Origin: Medicago truncatula
Lineage: Eukaryota; Streptophyta; Magnoliopsida; Fabales; Fabaceae
Reading direction: 5' to 3'
Length of the DNA stretch: 64,000 nt
NCBI RefSeq assembly: GCF_003473485.1
Contig: NC_053046.1
Span: forward strand, 9,806,001-9,870,000
The notes under the pieces were generated by a model that was not told the DNA's origin, ran no database searches, and saw only the letters and a program-made list of their open reading frames with translations. Positions 10,503-26,359 of the stretch are shown one piece after another (positions within the stretch are counted from its first letter, which is position 1; each line of letters starts with the position of its first letter). The position numbers were made by a program, and so were the translations under genes.

Positions 10503-12570
10503 TCTTGTCCCATTACATAATTCATCAAATCCAATCTAATCACCCCTCAAACAAAAAATTGTCTTTTATATATAACCCAATTTCAAAAAATTTAGAAGAA
10601 AAATAAATGTTCAAATAAGTATTTCAACAACCACAGGAGACAAAGAAGCCATTTTCAAAGAAATCCCACTAGAAGACCCTACAGCAAGAAACAGCTATGC
10701 AAAACATGGTTTGCACGTGATCCAAGAACGTGAGTGACATCATGTCATATATTTATTTAATGTAGTTATATATCAGAAGATGTTTTTTGCATGTGACAAA
10801 TATTGAAAAATGTGTAGGTAGTTGTTTGGGTTAGGAGATATTGATGAAAACACATGATGATGGCAAAGTAGTGAAGAATAATGAATCAAAAAGCTAAGAG
10901 GAGGAGAGAAAAAGGGGAGAGCGTTAAGAAGTGGTAAAATATATGTGAAGTGATTGGCCATTGCAAAATTTTCGGTGGTCATTGGAGGGCTTGAAAGAGA
11001 GATTAAGGGAAAGACATGTGGCTTCTTGTGCTTCCATTTGTTTCTGTTGTTACTACTAGTTGACCATTTGCCCTTGTGGTGCTGCTACTCCTACATCATC
11101 ATCATCTTGTTGGAATCTATGATCTATATTCTATATATTAATACCAATCACTACATAAATATTTCTCTATTAATACTCCCTCGGCCCCTAACTATAAGCC
11201 CTTAAAATATATATATTTATTTCCCCTTAAGTATAAGTTTTTTAATGTATTTATTTCCCCTTTTATTAATATTACTAACTTATAAGATTACCAACTATAC
11301 ACAAATGAAGAAAAGTTTTGTATTATTATTTTTTGTTTGAATCATCACGGAACCTCTCGCGTCTCTCTAAAGGACAACCTCACTGCCTTAATCTTCTGTC
11401 TCCTTAATCCAAATCCTCAATTTTCAAGATGTAGATCTTTTAGATGGTTGTGAGTTCACTTTTTTAACATGGCAGCACCAACTCAAAACCCCAGACGGGG
11501 TTGGTAGTTGTCGGCTCTATTGTGACCTATTTCAACCTTCAGGCCACCATGACATCGGTCAATCAGACGGGGATTAAAGAGAAAAAAGCTCTACATGCAA
11601 TAATAAAGTAACTCTCAACTCCTTTTATATAAGTACTTTTTATGTATATTTTCTTCAATAAAGAAAAGTACATTTTCTTGTTGTGAGCTTTATCTAGGCC
11701 AAACACTATCTTAGTCAATCATCAACTTTGGTACCATTGTTAGGTTGTGAGGCGAGTTTTAAAACAACGAAGACTTGGACTTTGGACCACCCCACAAGTA
11801 GATTGAACATCACATTTTAACCCAAAATCTTAAGCATTGAATATGAGTCTCATTACTTATGTTGTTCAACACTTATATTTTCTATCAATACGAGATTCTT
11901 TTACTCACACTGACACACTAACAATATATAAAAAAAATGTGACAATTGCTAAATATAATTTTCAATTGTGTATAAATTTTTTATGTACAAACAATAAATT
12001 AATTTAAGTGGTAAGAGATTTGAGCTCCTTAATAAGTGATCATCGGTTTAATCTCTAACTTTTGTATCTGCAAAAAATTTAGCTGGAATTTAGGAGTGGA
12101 GAAACCACCTTGTGTGGCCCAAAATTTTTTCGACGATTGATCCTTCCTAAACTTGATGGAAACTTTGCATTGATGACATGGTAAAAAATATGTGTAATAT
12201 AGGCCAAACTTAAAGGTGTAATAATTAGTCAACCATATTGTTTTTATTTTATGGCTAGTGTTGTTTCCTTTATGATGAGGAGGTCCCACAGACCACACTC
12301 CAACTGTATTTTTGGAGAAATAAGAGTGTGCTAATAACGCGTTTCTACCTTTCACATAAAAAAAAGTATTGATGTTTAATGCGTTTCTGGTACGAGAGAG
12401 ATGAATATTGAAGGCAACAACAATAGGATTGTTGCTTTGAGTTCACGACACCAGACAAGAATAAGTTCTAAATTTATATATTTCATTAAACTATATGTAA
12501 GTTTTATTCACACGTTTTTAGTTGCCTAAAGTATCTTCGACACAAAATTAATGATTAACCATTTGAAATT
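10503..12570. other. Intergenic; PP2C promoter side and degenerate repeats
   Basis: The proximal part is the PP2C 5' flank. Near 11176 there is one end of a MITE (CTCCCTCGGCCCCTAACTATAAG) without a clear partner. At about 11990-12110 a stretch with GTGGTAAGAGATTTGAGCTC and CGGTTTAATCTC resembles A and B boxes of a decayed SINE. Open frames here, including 108 codons at 12029-12355, have no recognisable domain. Confidence 0.4.
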
Positions 12571-12806
12571 GTGTGTTTGGATGGAGGATTTAGGAGGAAA
12601 AGGGATGTGAGAGTTTACTTTTCATTTTTAAATTACGGATACTACGAAATGTTTTTTAAAAAGTCAATATTTTAACATGAAAAACGATCATATAATACTT
12701 CAATCACAATTAATTTATTTAAGAAAAACATGTTATATAATCTGTAATTTTAAAAAGAAAAGTAAATCCTTCCCTCCCTTCCTAAACTCTTAATCCACAC
12801 ACACCC
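12571..12806. mobile_element. MITE-like inverted-repeat element, diverged
   Basis: The left end GTGTGTTTGGATGGAGGAT and the right end (reverse complement GGGTGTGTGTGGATTAAGAG) pair imperfectly, and the next 20-30 bp continue to pair. The interior is AT-rich and non-coding. The superfamily is not resolved because no clean target duplication is visible. Confidence 0.45.
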
Positions 12807-13845
12807 TAAGATTCATTTAAGAGATTGAATCTACAATCACATACATGTGCGATCTGGTTTTGCCAACTACATCACACCATGTTGGTAAATATTCATTGTA
12901 GTTATATATACACATATTGATTGATTAAAAAAAAATGATATTGATAAATGGTAACATGAAAAAGAACATGAGTTTAATTTTTGAAGTCGTCAAATTTAGG
13001 AGTAGCCCAATTTCATATAATAAATTGAATTTTCCACTGTCAATATAAAAACAATTAGTCTCTTAGTAACTTCAAAATGTTTAGACAGTGTGGATATCTT
13101 AGAGCCTACTGCAAGTTTACAATTAATTAGTAAAATAAATATGATGCAACAAGATTATTAAAAAAGATGGTGCATGTTTAATACCACGGCAGGTTGAACA
13201 AAAGTCACGGTGGTTTGTAAGATGAGAAGTGTCTCAACTTATAAATTATTCAAGGTTGTTAATATCGTGAGCTAACTCGTAAAATCATATTATTTCATGA
13301 GTTTATAATTTCGAGTTAATTCGGTTGTAAACTCGAAATCTAATAAACTTGAAAAATCAATCTTCGCGGTAGTGAGACATTGTTGAAAAAATAAAGTTGA
13401 CCTATTTGTTGACTCTAAGAAGAGAATTTCTTATTCCAAAAAAACATGAAAATAATTCCACGTCAATGACATCATCATTTCACTATGAGAGTGGTGGCTT
13501 TCTATTTAAGAATCATACCCACTTCCACATCAATCCACTATACAAATGGACATAAAGAGAAACCAAAGTCAAGAAATAATGAAACTCACACCATCACAAG
13601 ATGTTCGTGTTTCTTTTGTATGAACTCACAAGATTGTTTTGTTGTGTCCACTTTCACAGTGACAATTATCTTCTTCTTATTTGTACCAAAATTTCTCACA
13701 TGTTTTCAGTGGCTATAAATCATTTCCAATTGTCCCTCTTGTCCCGTACAAATAATTTGAAGAAAAAAAGACAAGAAGTCGGCCAAAATATCCAACTTGT
13801 GAGGAGTGTGATTGGTTAATCAGTGAACCATATTTTTCAATACCA
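12807..13845. other. Intergenic upstream of GLR
   Basis: AT-rich, no gene seen. A CTATATACC TATA-like box at about 13846 could serve the GLR gene. The two overlapping open frames near 13485-13819 have no protein features. Confidence 0.4.
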
Positions 13846-14071
13846 TATCTATATACCATTAAGTATTAACCTTGCCTTTTTGAGTAAAAAAAACTTTTTG
13901 AAATTTATTTGCATCTTCCCTTTGATTAACTTCTCCACTTTCCTTTAGTGCCTTGTCCATTTTCTCCACAATGCTTAAACTCTTTCTTTGTTCCTACTTT
14001 TGGTTCCTTCTTCATTCACAATTCTAAGCTACTGGTTAAATTACATCATATATCCTTTCTGAAGCTAGAAG

Positions 14072-14422
14072 GTATGTCTTTCAACTTCATGAAGTTACCA
14101 ACACTGTTCTTTTTGTCCTTTCACATGTTAGGGGTTTTGATGTTACAATATGTTACTTTTTCCTTTTTTATTAGCAGATACTTTGGTTCTTTTCTATTTT
14201 CAAAATCTGCTTTATGTTATGCTTTATGTCTGTTGTTAAGTATGTCTTTTATAGAATAAATAGATACTTTGATTCTTTTCTATTTCCAAAATCTTTGTTC
14301 ATGCAAAATCTTGTTTTTCTTGGTGCTTTATGACTTTTTGGCCTTTCAATTTGTAAACATTAAACCCTTTGTTTTGTTGTTGTTGTTGTTATGTTACTAT
14401 TTTTATGTCTATTGTTTTACAG
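14072..14422 (+). other. Putative 5' UTR intron of the GLR gene
   Basis: GAAG followed by GTATGT at 14072 is a good donor, and a T-rich tract ending TTTTACAG at 14422 is a good acceptor, 14 bp before the GLR ATG at 14437. The frame across it is open but encodes only Phe/Leu-rich low-complexity sequence, as expected for a T-rich intron. RNA evidence would be needed to confirm it. Confidence 0.55.
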
Positions 14423-14436
14423 GTAAATCATCAACC

Positions 14437-18418
<3,982 letters not shown>

Positions 18419-18848
18419 TTATGGTTTCTATACAATATAAAAAAAATTAAAAAAATTAAATGTACAAGTTTTATTTAGGAAATACAGCTTGCCTCGGAAG
18501 AAAATAAACTTAAGATGCGCAAACCATGCAAATAGCATAAATATACAAATTCTATTTTTTACAAAACAAATATTTCCAATTAACACTTTCATACAACACA
18601 TTTGTCTGTTGTCGCAGCTGATCACCACAGTCGCAGTTTGTCATTCTTCGGTACAAAAATAACAATAACTTAGGTCAGCTAGCACTCATCTCCATTTATA
18701 ACATAGCAACTGATATTTCACAACTTTGGTAATTAGGTCTTTTATATATGAGAAATTGTAATACATCGAACTTTACAGTTCCTTTACCACCAAGAGGGTA
18801 ACAGGTTACAGTCCCTAACTACACATACTGAATGTACTAATAATATAC

Positions 18849-19647
18849 GGCGGATGCTAGGGTGGATGGGTGAAGTAAGTCATCCACGGTGGGCAAGTAA
18901 TGTGAACCGTCGGATAAGTGATGTTACGATACACTGTCAGTAGAATATACATTTCTCAGAATACCGGGTTCGATTCCCAGGGGGAACAACGCTTGGCCAG
19001 TGCGCATGCCTCTACGCATGAGCCGGATTAGTCGTCCACCTTTGGTGGGTCGGAAACAGGTGCGAAAGCCAAAAAAATAAAATAAAAAAGTTAATATACA
19101 TATCTCTCCCCATCTGTCTATGTTTCTGCTCCCTTTCTCCTAATTTATTTTAGCTACCAACTTTGAAATTTGAATCTTCCCTTTCTAAGATCTTATGTTA
19201 CTATCATTATAGAATATAAAAAGTTTTGATTTTTCGTACCTCCAAATTGTCCATTAAAAAAAATATTGGAATTCCTACCATGAATCCTTGTTGTAGAATC
19301 CCAGCTAAAACCTATAGACTTCTGTGTTTTCTTCAATTAAGTTCAGTGATTCAACAATGATGAGTATCTTGTCCGGATCAAGTTATTCTAGATCAATCAA
19401 TAGTCATGGATAATATGATCAAGTCTTTATCTGTGATGGGAAGAGAGGGAATGTAAAGAGGATTTGGTTATGGTGTAGAAGGAAGAAAGGAACGGGTAAA
19501 GCATGGAAAGATGACAGAGATGGTGGAAAGAGAGAGAAAAGAAATGTATAACCTACTGATGGTGCATCATAACATCACTCATCCAACGGTTCACATTACT
19601 CATCCACCGTGTATGACTTACTTCACTCATCCACCCTAGACTAAGCC
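18849..19647. mobile_element. Non-autonomous Mutator-like element, 9 bp duplication
   Basis: Inverted ends of about 85 bp are similar. Left begins GGCGGATGCTAGGGTGGATG and right (reverse complement) GGCTTAGTCTAGGGTGGATG; both continue with GTGAAGTAAGTCAT and, further in, GTAATGTGAACCGT. The perfect 9 bp direct repeat ATAATATAC flanks it at 18840-18848 and 19648-19656, the size made by Mutator transposases. It has no transposase frame. A SINE is inserted just inside the left inverted repeat. Confidence 0.9.
18958..19092 (+). mobile_element. 5'-truncated tRNA-derived SINE nested in the MULE
   Basis: It carries the B box GGTTCGATTCCC, the block CAACGCTTGGCCAGTG, GGTGCGAAAGCC and an A-rich tail. 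It is flanked by a 14 bp duplication with one mismatch: AATATACATTTCTC at 18944-18957 and AATATACATATCTC at 19093-19106. It is the same family as 26771-26949 but lacks the first part including the A-box region. Confidence 0.85.
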
Positions 19648-19656
19648 ATAATATAC

Positions 19657-20795
19657 ATGTAGTTGAATCCTTTGAACGCTGGATTAAACAGATGGCCTTC
19701 CATCCTAACTTTGGGTTAGATTAACCAGTGCAGCAAACTACGAACAGGGAAAAAGAACTAAACCAACCTTTAGATGACCACACTTCTTCACTGCAATTAT
19801 GCTCTCCCTTGAAATAGCTCCTTCAGGTCATCTTAGTTGTCATCCCTGTTTGAAATATTTTTCTACACCCCTGCTACATATTGTCAACCAAATATATTAA
19901 AAAGAAGTTACTGCATATATTTAGTGTACTCAACTGAAATGAAATAACTATCAATGGAGTAGTACCAAAATTAATCAGCTCAATAGCACTAGACTTGTGA
20001 AAGCACATAAATTGTGTTTCATCTGATGAAACTCTTTGTATCAATCACATAGTTTTACTTAAATATATTATAATGAAACCACAAAAGTCATTATTTTTGC
20101 GTCCGAAAATGCCAAGTACCTTGCATTTAGGAAGCTTCACATATTAGGAAGAAACAAACAGTATATTCTGGCTTCAGGTCAGTGTGGATTTGGTGTAGTT
20201 TGTGCATATCTAAAGATTAAAAACAAGAAACATGTGAAAGTAAGCAGAAACAACAGAAATACATTTTGCATCCAGAAAAATGTTATATGATTATTGTATC
20301 ACAATAAAAAACTTTATTGCAGAATCAAAAAAAAAAAAAAAAACCTTCACATGAAAAATTTGCAAGATCCGAGTTTGAGAAATTCGATTTCAATATTGGT
20401 ATGCTACAACTAACAATTTGATCAAATGAGTAGAGAAAATACTGATAAGATGTTTGAAACTCACATTTTTAAGCAAAATGCAATTTCAGGGGAAATTTTT
20501 CCGGGACAGATGGAGCAGCACAAGCAGAGTAGAGGAAGTTAGTTGCAGAGAGAGAGTGGGCGCGAGAGAGAACTAGGTCACAGAGAGATCCCCCATCCAA
20601 ACACTCAAGAACCTCATCAATGCCAGAGTAAACATGACCTTGATGTTAATTGGAACAAATTGACCAAGGCAGGTGAAAGGAAATGAACTGATGCTCCAGG
20701 ATGGTTTTGATTTTCATTTCAAAACACTCATTTGTTGAAGCTACTCCATCAAACACTACTTTATAATTTGAGACAACAAATGAATCTTGAGATAA
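19657..20795. other. Intergenic
   Basis: AT-rich 3' flank shared by the GLR and PPR genes. A short A run lies near 20328-20343. No coding frame, RNA gene or terminal repeats recognised. Confidence 0.45.
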
Positions 20796-22502
20796 TCATA
20801 AGGTTAACAGCTTCATTTCAACTGAACTATGACCAATTGTCTTTGCAATCCTTTTATGCTTCATCATTTTTCTAGTCCTATTTACCTCTTCCCATTTTCC
20901 AGAATTAGCATATATGTTAGATAGAAGAGCATAAATTCCACTTTGAATAGGTTCCAGCTCTGCTAATCGTACTTTCACTTGACTAGCAACAGGGATGTTT
21001 TCATGAATCTGGCAACCATTTAAAAGAGCACCCCATATGGCAATATTTGGTCGTATTGACATTGTCTCCATTAGTTTTTCCGCCTCTCTAAAATGACCTG
21101 CCCGACTCAAAAGATCAACCATACAACTATAGTGCTCTTTTTCCGGCAGTATACCATAACTCTTTGTCATAAGGTTAAATTGTTTTTGAGCCTCTTCGAC
21201 CAATCCAACATGACTACATGCAAATAAAACTCCAATGTAAGTAATATGATCAGGGACTAGAGAACTATCCTCTTGCATTATTTGAAACAAACTCAATGCT
21301 TCATTTCCATGACCATGTATGGCTAAAGCATTTATCATACTAGTCCACATCACTACATCCTTTTTTTCCAAACTATTATTAAAAATCTTTTGCGCACTTC
21401 CTAATTCACCATTTTTGGCATACATATCCAAAAGAGCAGTTGCAAGGGCAATATCTTTTGCCATGTTGCTTTTCAATAGATAAGCATGAACCGTTTCTCC
21501 CAATGCCAAAACACACCGACGGGCACAAACACTCAACACACTCAAAAAGGTAGCCTTATCAGGACAAAATCCATTAGCCAACATATAAAAAAACAGACCA
21601 AGCGCCTCGTTATACCTCTCATATTGATTATATGCATTAATCATACAGTTCCAAGCAACAATATTTCTCTCCGGCATTTTGTTAAACAACTCTCTCGCAA
21701 CATTCAACCAACCACATTTCGCATACATTTCAACAATAGCAGTTGCAAGAATAACATTACTATTAGACGCAAACACAAAAGGATCATACCCCGCCTTACA
21801 AACCCTCTCATGAACCCATCTCCCAGTATCAACATCTCTACAACGAGCACACGCAATCAAAGCATTCACCATCGTAACCTCATTAGCCTCGACACCCCAA
21901 CGACCCATTTCCTTAAACACCTCCAAAGCTTCACGTGGTTGATCATTAATCACATACCCATTAATCAAACAAGTCCAAGCAACAACATTCCACTTAGGAA
22001 TTTTATCAAACACCTTCAACCCACTTTCCATATTCTTACATTCCACATACATATTCAGCAACCCAGTTGCAACATAAACATTTGCTTCAAACCCAGATTT
22101 CAATATACAACTATGAACACATTTTCCACTAACTTGATCATAAATAAAAGAACATGCTTTAAGTACAAATGGGAAAGTGAAATGATCAGGGGAATAACCA
22201 TTTTGCAGCATTTGTTTATACAAATGCAATGACATTGTTGGGTTGTTAGATTTGGCATAACCCTTTATCATAGAGTTAAAGATATAAACATTAGGTGAAT
22301 GAATTTGGCGGAATAATAAATTTGCATAATTGAAGTATTCATCAAAATGTGAATCAACACAGAAATCAATAAGCTTGCTTAAAGGGATTATTTTAGTGTT
22401 AATGGTTGTTGGGGTTGTGAGAATTAATGCGTGTGAGGTTTTGAATTGTAGCAAAGTTTTACATTTTGGTAACAGAGAGAGAATGGTGTTTGGGTGGATC
22501 AT
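20796..22502 (-). CDS. E-class PPR protein, MEF19-like organellar RNA editing factor
   Basis: Intronless gene of 568 residues starting at a true ATG at 22502. It is built of PLS-type repeats with signature phrases such as NVYIFNSMIKGYAKS, DHFTFPFVLKACS, NVVAWTCLINGYV and ALLDMYAKNGELGSAQKIF. It ends with an E/E+ region (IWGALLNGCQIHEN, YALLSNIYANSGKWEEV, GHSSVEM) and has no DYW deaminase domain, so editing would require a DYW partner in trans. Repeat order and the short N-terminus resemble Arabidopsis At3g05240 (MEF19, a mitochondrial editing factor); this is recalled, not searched. Such proteins recognise bases upstream of an edited cytidine in mitochondrial or plastid transcripts. Confidence 0.88.
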   Translation of the reverse strand: MIHPNTILSLLPKCKTLLQFKTSHALILTTPTTINTKIIPLSKLIDFCVDSHFDEYFNYANLLFRQIHSPNVYIFNSMIKGYAKSNNPTMSLHLYKQMLQNGYSPDHFTFPFVLKACSFIYDQVSGKCVHSCILKSGFEANVYVATGLLNMYVECKNMESGLKVFDKIPKWNVVAWTCLINGYVINDQPREALEVFKEMGRWGVEANEVTMVNALIACARCRDVDTGRWVHERVCKAGYDPFVFASNSNVILATAIVEMYAKCGWLNVARELFNKMPERNIVAWNCMINAYNQYERYNEALGLFFYMLANGFCPDKATFLSVLSVCARRCVLALGETVHAYLLKSNMAKDIALATALLDMYAKNGELGSAQKIFNNSLEKKDVVMWTSMINALAIHGHGNEALSLFQIMQEDSSLVPDHITYIGVLFACSHVGLVEEAQKQFNLMTKSYGILPEKEHYSCMVDLLSRAGHFREAEKLMETMSIRPNIAIWGALLNGCQIHENIPVASQVKVRLAELEPIQSGIYALLSNIYANSGKWEEVNRTRKMMKHKRIAKTIGHSSVEMKLLTL

Positions 22503-23777
22503 GATTCCTTAACATGTAATCATTTGGTTGCGAGTTTTTAATTTTAACATGAAAGTGAAACGAAAGAGTTTAATTTTAAGAATTTATTCTTCAGATTTCA
22601 ATTTTAATTTTCAAAAATTTATTTTCATATTTTAATTTTAAAAATCATAATTTTTGTCTTGTTCTAAATTTTAAAAATCATAATTCAGATTTCTCATTTT
22701 AAAATCTACCAATTTTGGACTAAAAAACAACAACATGACAGGTTTTAAATCAGGCGGCATACAATCCTATGATTTTGAATGAACAACACCATCAACTCTC
22801 ATCTAGACGATTTTATATCATTAAGTCGTATATCACGTCATTTAAATCATAAATTTGATCTCTTTGAATAAAACTCAATTGACAATGGGGGGATGCTCCA
22901 CTCTTAAGCATCGAGGAGAATATATTATTAGTGGTTGTGGAGCAAGCAAGAGTGTTCAACTAAGCACTCTCCTCCGTGAGTCCCACATCATTTTAGTATT
23001 AAAATGAAATAATATAAAGTTACTAATAGATGACGTAAAATTGTTGGTGAGATCTCATTCTATGAGAATATTTGTTTCACAGATGATCCTGTTGCAATTT
23101 TTTTCCTTCTTTGGGTTTTAACTTTTAAGCCATCTTTGTAAATGAGATCCATTTATAATTTTTTTAGAAGTGTTGGGTTGGAGTCATCAAATACTTATTA
23201 GGTATTATTATTAAATAAATTATAAATGAGTGGCGTGTATAAGTAGAACCCTAAGTACCCAAAAGTGTGTTTATATTGTGGATTTTCTTAGGGGTGAATT
23301 TCCAGGCACTGGAATGCTTGACGAAAAAAATTATAGACTTAAGTGCATTTTTGATCGCCTTATTCAGAAAAACAAAATGAAGTTTTGGTCTTCCATTTTA
23401 AACATTGATTTTTTGGTTTTACCATTTCACTTTTATGAATTTTCCAACCTCATTACATTTTGGAGTCTTTTTTTCTGAAGTCATTTTTGTTGATGTCTCT
23501 TGAACCAACACATCTCAACTTAGTTTTGTGAATTAAATCTAGATTTTTTAAAATTGAAACGTTATTATATTTTTTTTTACTTTTATATATGAGACCGAAA
23601 AGAATATCGTTTAATTATTTTTTTTTTTAGATAAACGAAATGATAATAATCATTAAAAATTTACATATATAAATAGAGAAGTTTGAGTTCTCGATCATCA
23701 CGTCTCGCCTAGTAATTTTAACATTTTTGCCAAATAAGTTATGACTTATAAAGTCAATTATTGTTTTTCTATGAGAA
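22503..23777. other. Intergenic, no gene
   Basis: 5' flank of the PPR gene followed by AT-rich sequence. Near 22885-22980 a GC-richer block has partly complementary ends (ATGCTCCACTCTTAAGCA and AAGCACTCTCCTCCGTGAG), perhaps an old MITE. An 82-codon frame at 23230-23478 is probably chance. Confidence 0.4.
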
Positions 23778-23807
23778 CTAGTTACAAACCCGTGCTTCGC
23801 ACGGGTT
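23778..23807 (-). mobile_element. Helitron-like 3' terminus
   Basis: In minus orientation a 9 bp perfect hairpin stem (AACCCGTGC, GAA loop, GCACGGGTT) is followed 5 nt later by CTAG and then T. This is the hairpin plus CTRR-T signature of Helitron 3' ends, with the host A/T junction at 23777/23778. The element would extend rightwards from 23778; its 5' TC end was not identified, so total length is unknown. Confidence 0.6.
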
Positions 23808-24824
23808 GAATAATGTATCTTGTAAAAAATTTGTTCAAAAAAAAAATGTGCAAATTAATGAATATTGCACAAACTCGGATATTCTAAATAAATCACTTTT
23901 ACTGTATTTAAAAAAAAAACTTTTTTTTTTTAGGGATTAAAATAGAAAAATCTTTGTTATAAAGGAGAAATGAGCAAATTAAGGGAAATAGCTGCATTTT
24001 CCTAAGAAATTGTTGTCGTTCATAAATGACAATCTAATGAAGAACCACAATGATTTCTTAAAAAAATTACATCTATAAGAACATTATAATCAAAGAAAAC
24101 ACGTAAATAAATTAAAGCACATAACTATACAATATAAAACGTCAGTTTTGAACTTTCCATCTTGAATTTTCTTAAATAACTTAAAGCGAAATTCATGAGT
24201 AACAATGTCAGTTAACTTGTCATACTTCTACACCTTTGTACCAGAAGCAAAAACAACATTAATGTCCAATCCAAGAATCCACACATAAAAATAGAAATAG
24301 AAATACAAAAACAAATAAAACAAATATGATTTGGACATTTGGAAAATAGGATTTGGAGTCCTTTGATTCTCATTACTACCAATCACAATCCAAGAATCCA
24401 GCACTCCAAATCCTATTTTTCAAATGTCCAAATCATTTTTGAGATCCTTAATGTAGTCATAATCCTTTGACATTGAAAGTCCTATATGGAAATACAATAA
24501 TATATCATTTAATTTTATTCCATTTGTTCATTCTCATATCGAAAGAATCTAACATATTTCTATGTGATCAATTTTTGTATCATGAAATCAACGTGAACTT
24601 AAATGCACAAAATTCTGTATCATCAACTTTCTTGACCTCAATGATGTGACCAAAACAAATTTTCACCAATTTTTCAATGATCAATGATATAGGAAAAAAT
24701 TAACCAAATATGAAAACTGTTACAGCTTTAGGATTACTCACAAAAACTAAAATAAACCACATACATCAATTTTTCAACTACAGTACCAGAAGGTAAATTA
24801 ACAATTGTGTCAAAACCTTACCAC
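23808..24824. other. AT-rich, possible Helitron body
   Basis: No helicase or Rep frame and no gene seen. A region near 24325-24430 carries an imperfect inverted repeat around AGGATTTGGAGTCCTTTGATTC / CCAAATCCTATTTTTCAAATGTCC. Stops are frequent in all frames. Confidence 0.35.
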
Positions 24825-26239
24825 TGAAGGAAAATCGAATTCAAAACAGAATAAGCAGCGGATAAAAATTTTCGATTTTCTTTCCTTGGATCATTACGAA
24901 TTACACATGAATCAGTGATCCGATTGTTACCTCGAAGTGTGGAATCTGAAAGCTGAAAACTGGAAACTGGAATCACGATCACAACAAAGCAGCAGCAAAG
25001 CCTCTACAAGTCCAAACGAACAGTGCTCCTCCAAAACTCGGTGCTAGCCAAGGAATCAAAAGTTTCAGAGAGCTAAGGTTTCTCAAAAATGTGCAACCTC
25101 AAACTTCAGTAATAGGGTTCTATTTATAGAACTCCTTGTGTGCTCTGCAAGTCAGAAGCCACTATTGGGCTTCAGTAAGCCCAATAACTTGTTTAGTAAT
25201 TCTGCTAACTAATTAACGTTATTTACTAAACGCACCCTTATATAAGTCATACTTATATATTTCTCTTTTGACTGTTATTTGTGTGTGACCCTATAGGTTC
25301 TAGTCACGTTGGTAATAATATTAAATCTAATATTTATTACTATAAATAATGAGCGGTATCTAGCAACACATCATTGCTACCCAAGTGACAAGAATGTCAA
25401 GTGATCTGACGAAACCTTTTCCATGATAATAATTATGTGTACAATTACTCCTTTGTCTCGATATCTTTATTGACCCCAATGCATAGATATTGTCACCCTT
25501 GTATAGATCAATGTTTATATTTCTTGATTCCGAAATATACTGAATAACGAATAAGTCCAATATCTCATATTGACTTAGTTCGGCATGGCCATGCAATTTT
25601 ACAGTCATATTTCATCAAGAGGCCTAAAGATATATCTCCTGTTTATGAGGAGGGACAAATCTCATCTACGACACTCATGTCCCTCAACATGATTCATCAA
25701 GTACCCATCAACCAACGTTATGGTTATTCTTTTACAGACAACGTTAGAATGGAAACAAAGTACTTGAGTCCACATCAAGAGATCATAGTGGTTTCAGGTC
25801 TAAGAGCGATATACACTATTATCATTGTGAGAAAATCTTATGACAATTAATCTCATAACGTACTATGTAGTATTCTCACGGTGGGTCTATCCAATATAAA
25901 TATTACTCCTAATATTTATACATATGTATAGACTTAATATCTCATATCTATAACCCATGAGATGTGGTCATCAGTCTACATACATAGTAGTCTCGACGCT
26001 TTATTATTATCCTAATTATATTAAAGCTTGACTACGGATACATTTAATAATAGTGTTCTTTATGATAATGTAATCTCATGATTAAGTCACAATTAATATA
26101 TTATTACACGAACTATCTATTTTAAGGACTTTATTAGCATTACTATAAATATAATAAAGAGTGTCATATATTATTCAATAATAAAAATCATGATACATAA
26201 GATAAGTTTAACATAAACTATTGGCCTCTAGGGCTTACA
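24825..26239 (-). repeat. Solo LTR of about 1.4 kb
   Basis: In minus orientation it begins TGTAAGCCCTAGAGGCC and ends CCTTCA, fitting TG...CA. A clear TATA box (TTCTATAAATAGAACC) lies on the minus strand near 25125, as expected for an LTR promoter. No PBS, polypurine tract or internal coding region adjoins it. The flanks (ACCAC left, CCAGC right) do not give a perfect 5 bp duplication, so the exact ends carry a few bases of uncertainty. Confidence 0.65.
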
Positions 26240-26359
26240 CCAGCAATATAAAGGTGCAATATATATAAGTATAATTTTTTTAGGCATCTATACCTTTTTT
26301 GAAGAAAAGACATCTACAATTTTACTTTTAATTAAAATAAAAAATATTATAAAAATAAT

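Noticed and set aside
12029-12355. 108-codon open frame on the minus strand
   Set aside because: No recognisable domain, overlaps a decayed SINE-like stretch, and codon use is not gene-like.
14269-14436. N-terminal extension of the GLR protein upstream of 14437
   Set aside because: The frame is open but codes for Phe/Leu-rich low complexity and contains a good intron acceptor at 14422; the ATG at 14437 starts a proper signal peptide.
21486-22232. 248-codon open frame antisense to the PPR gene
   Set aside because: It is a shadow of the PPR coding sequence, with Thr/Asn/Ile-rich low-complexity translation and no motif.
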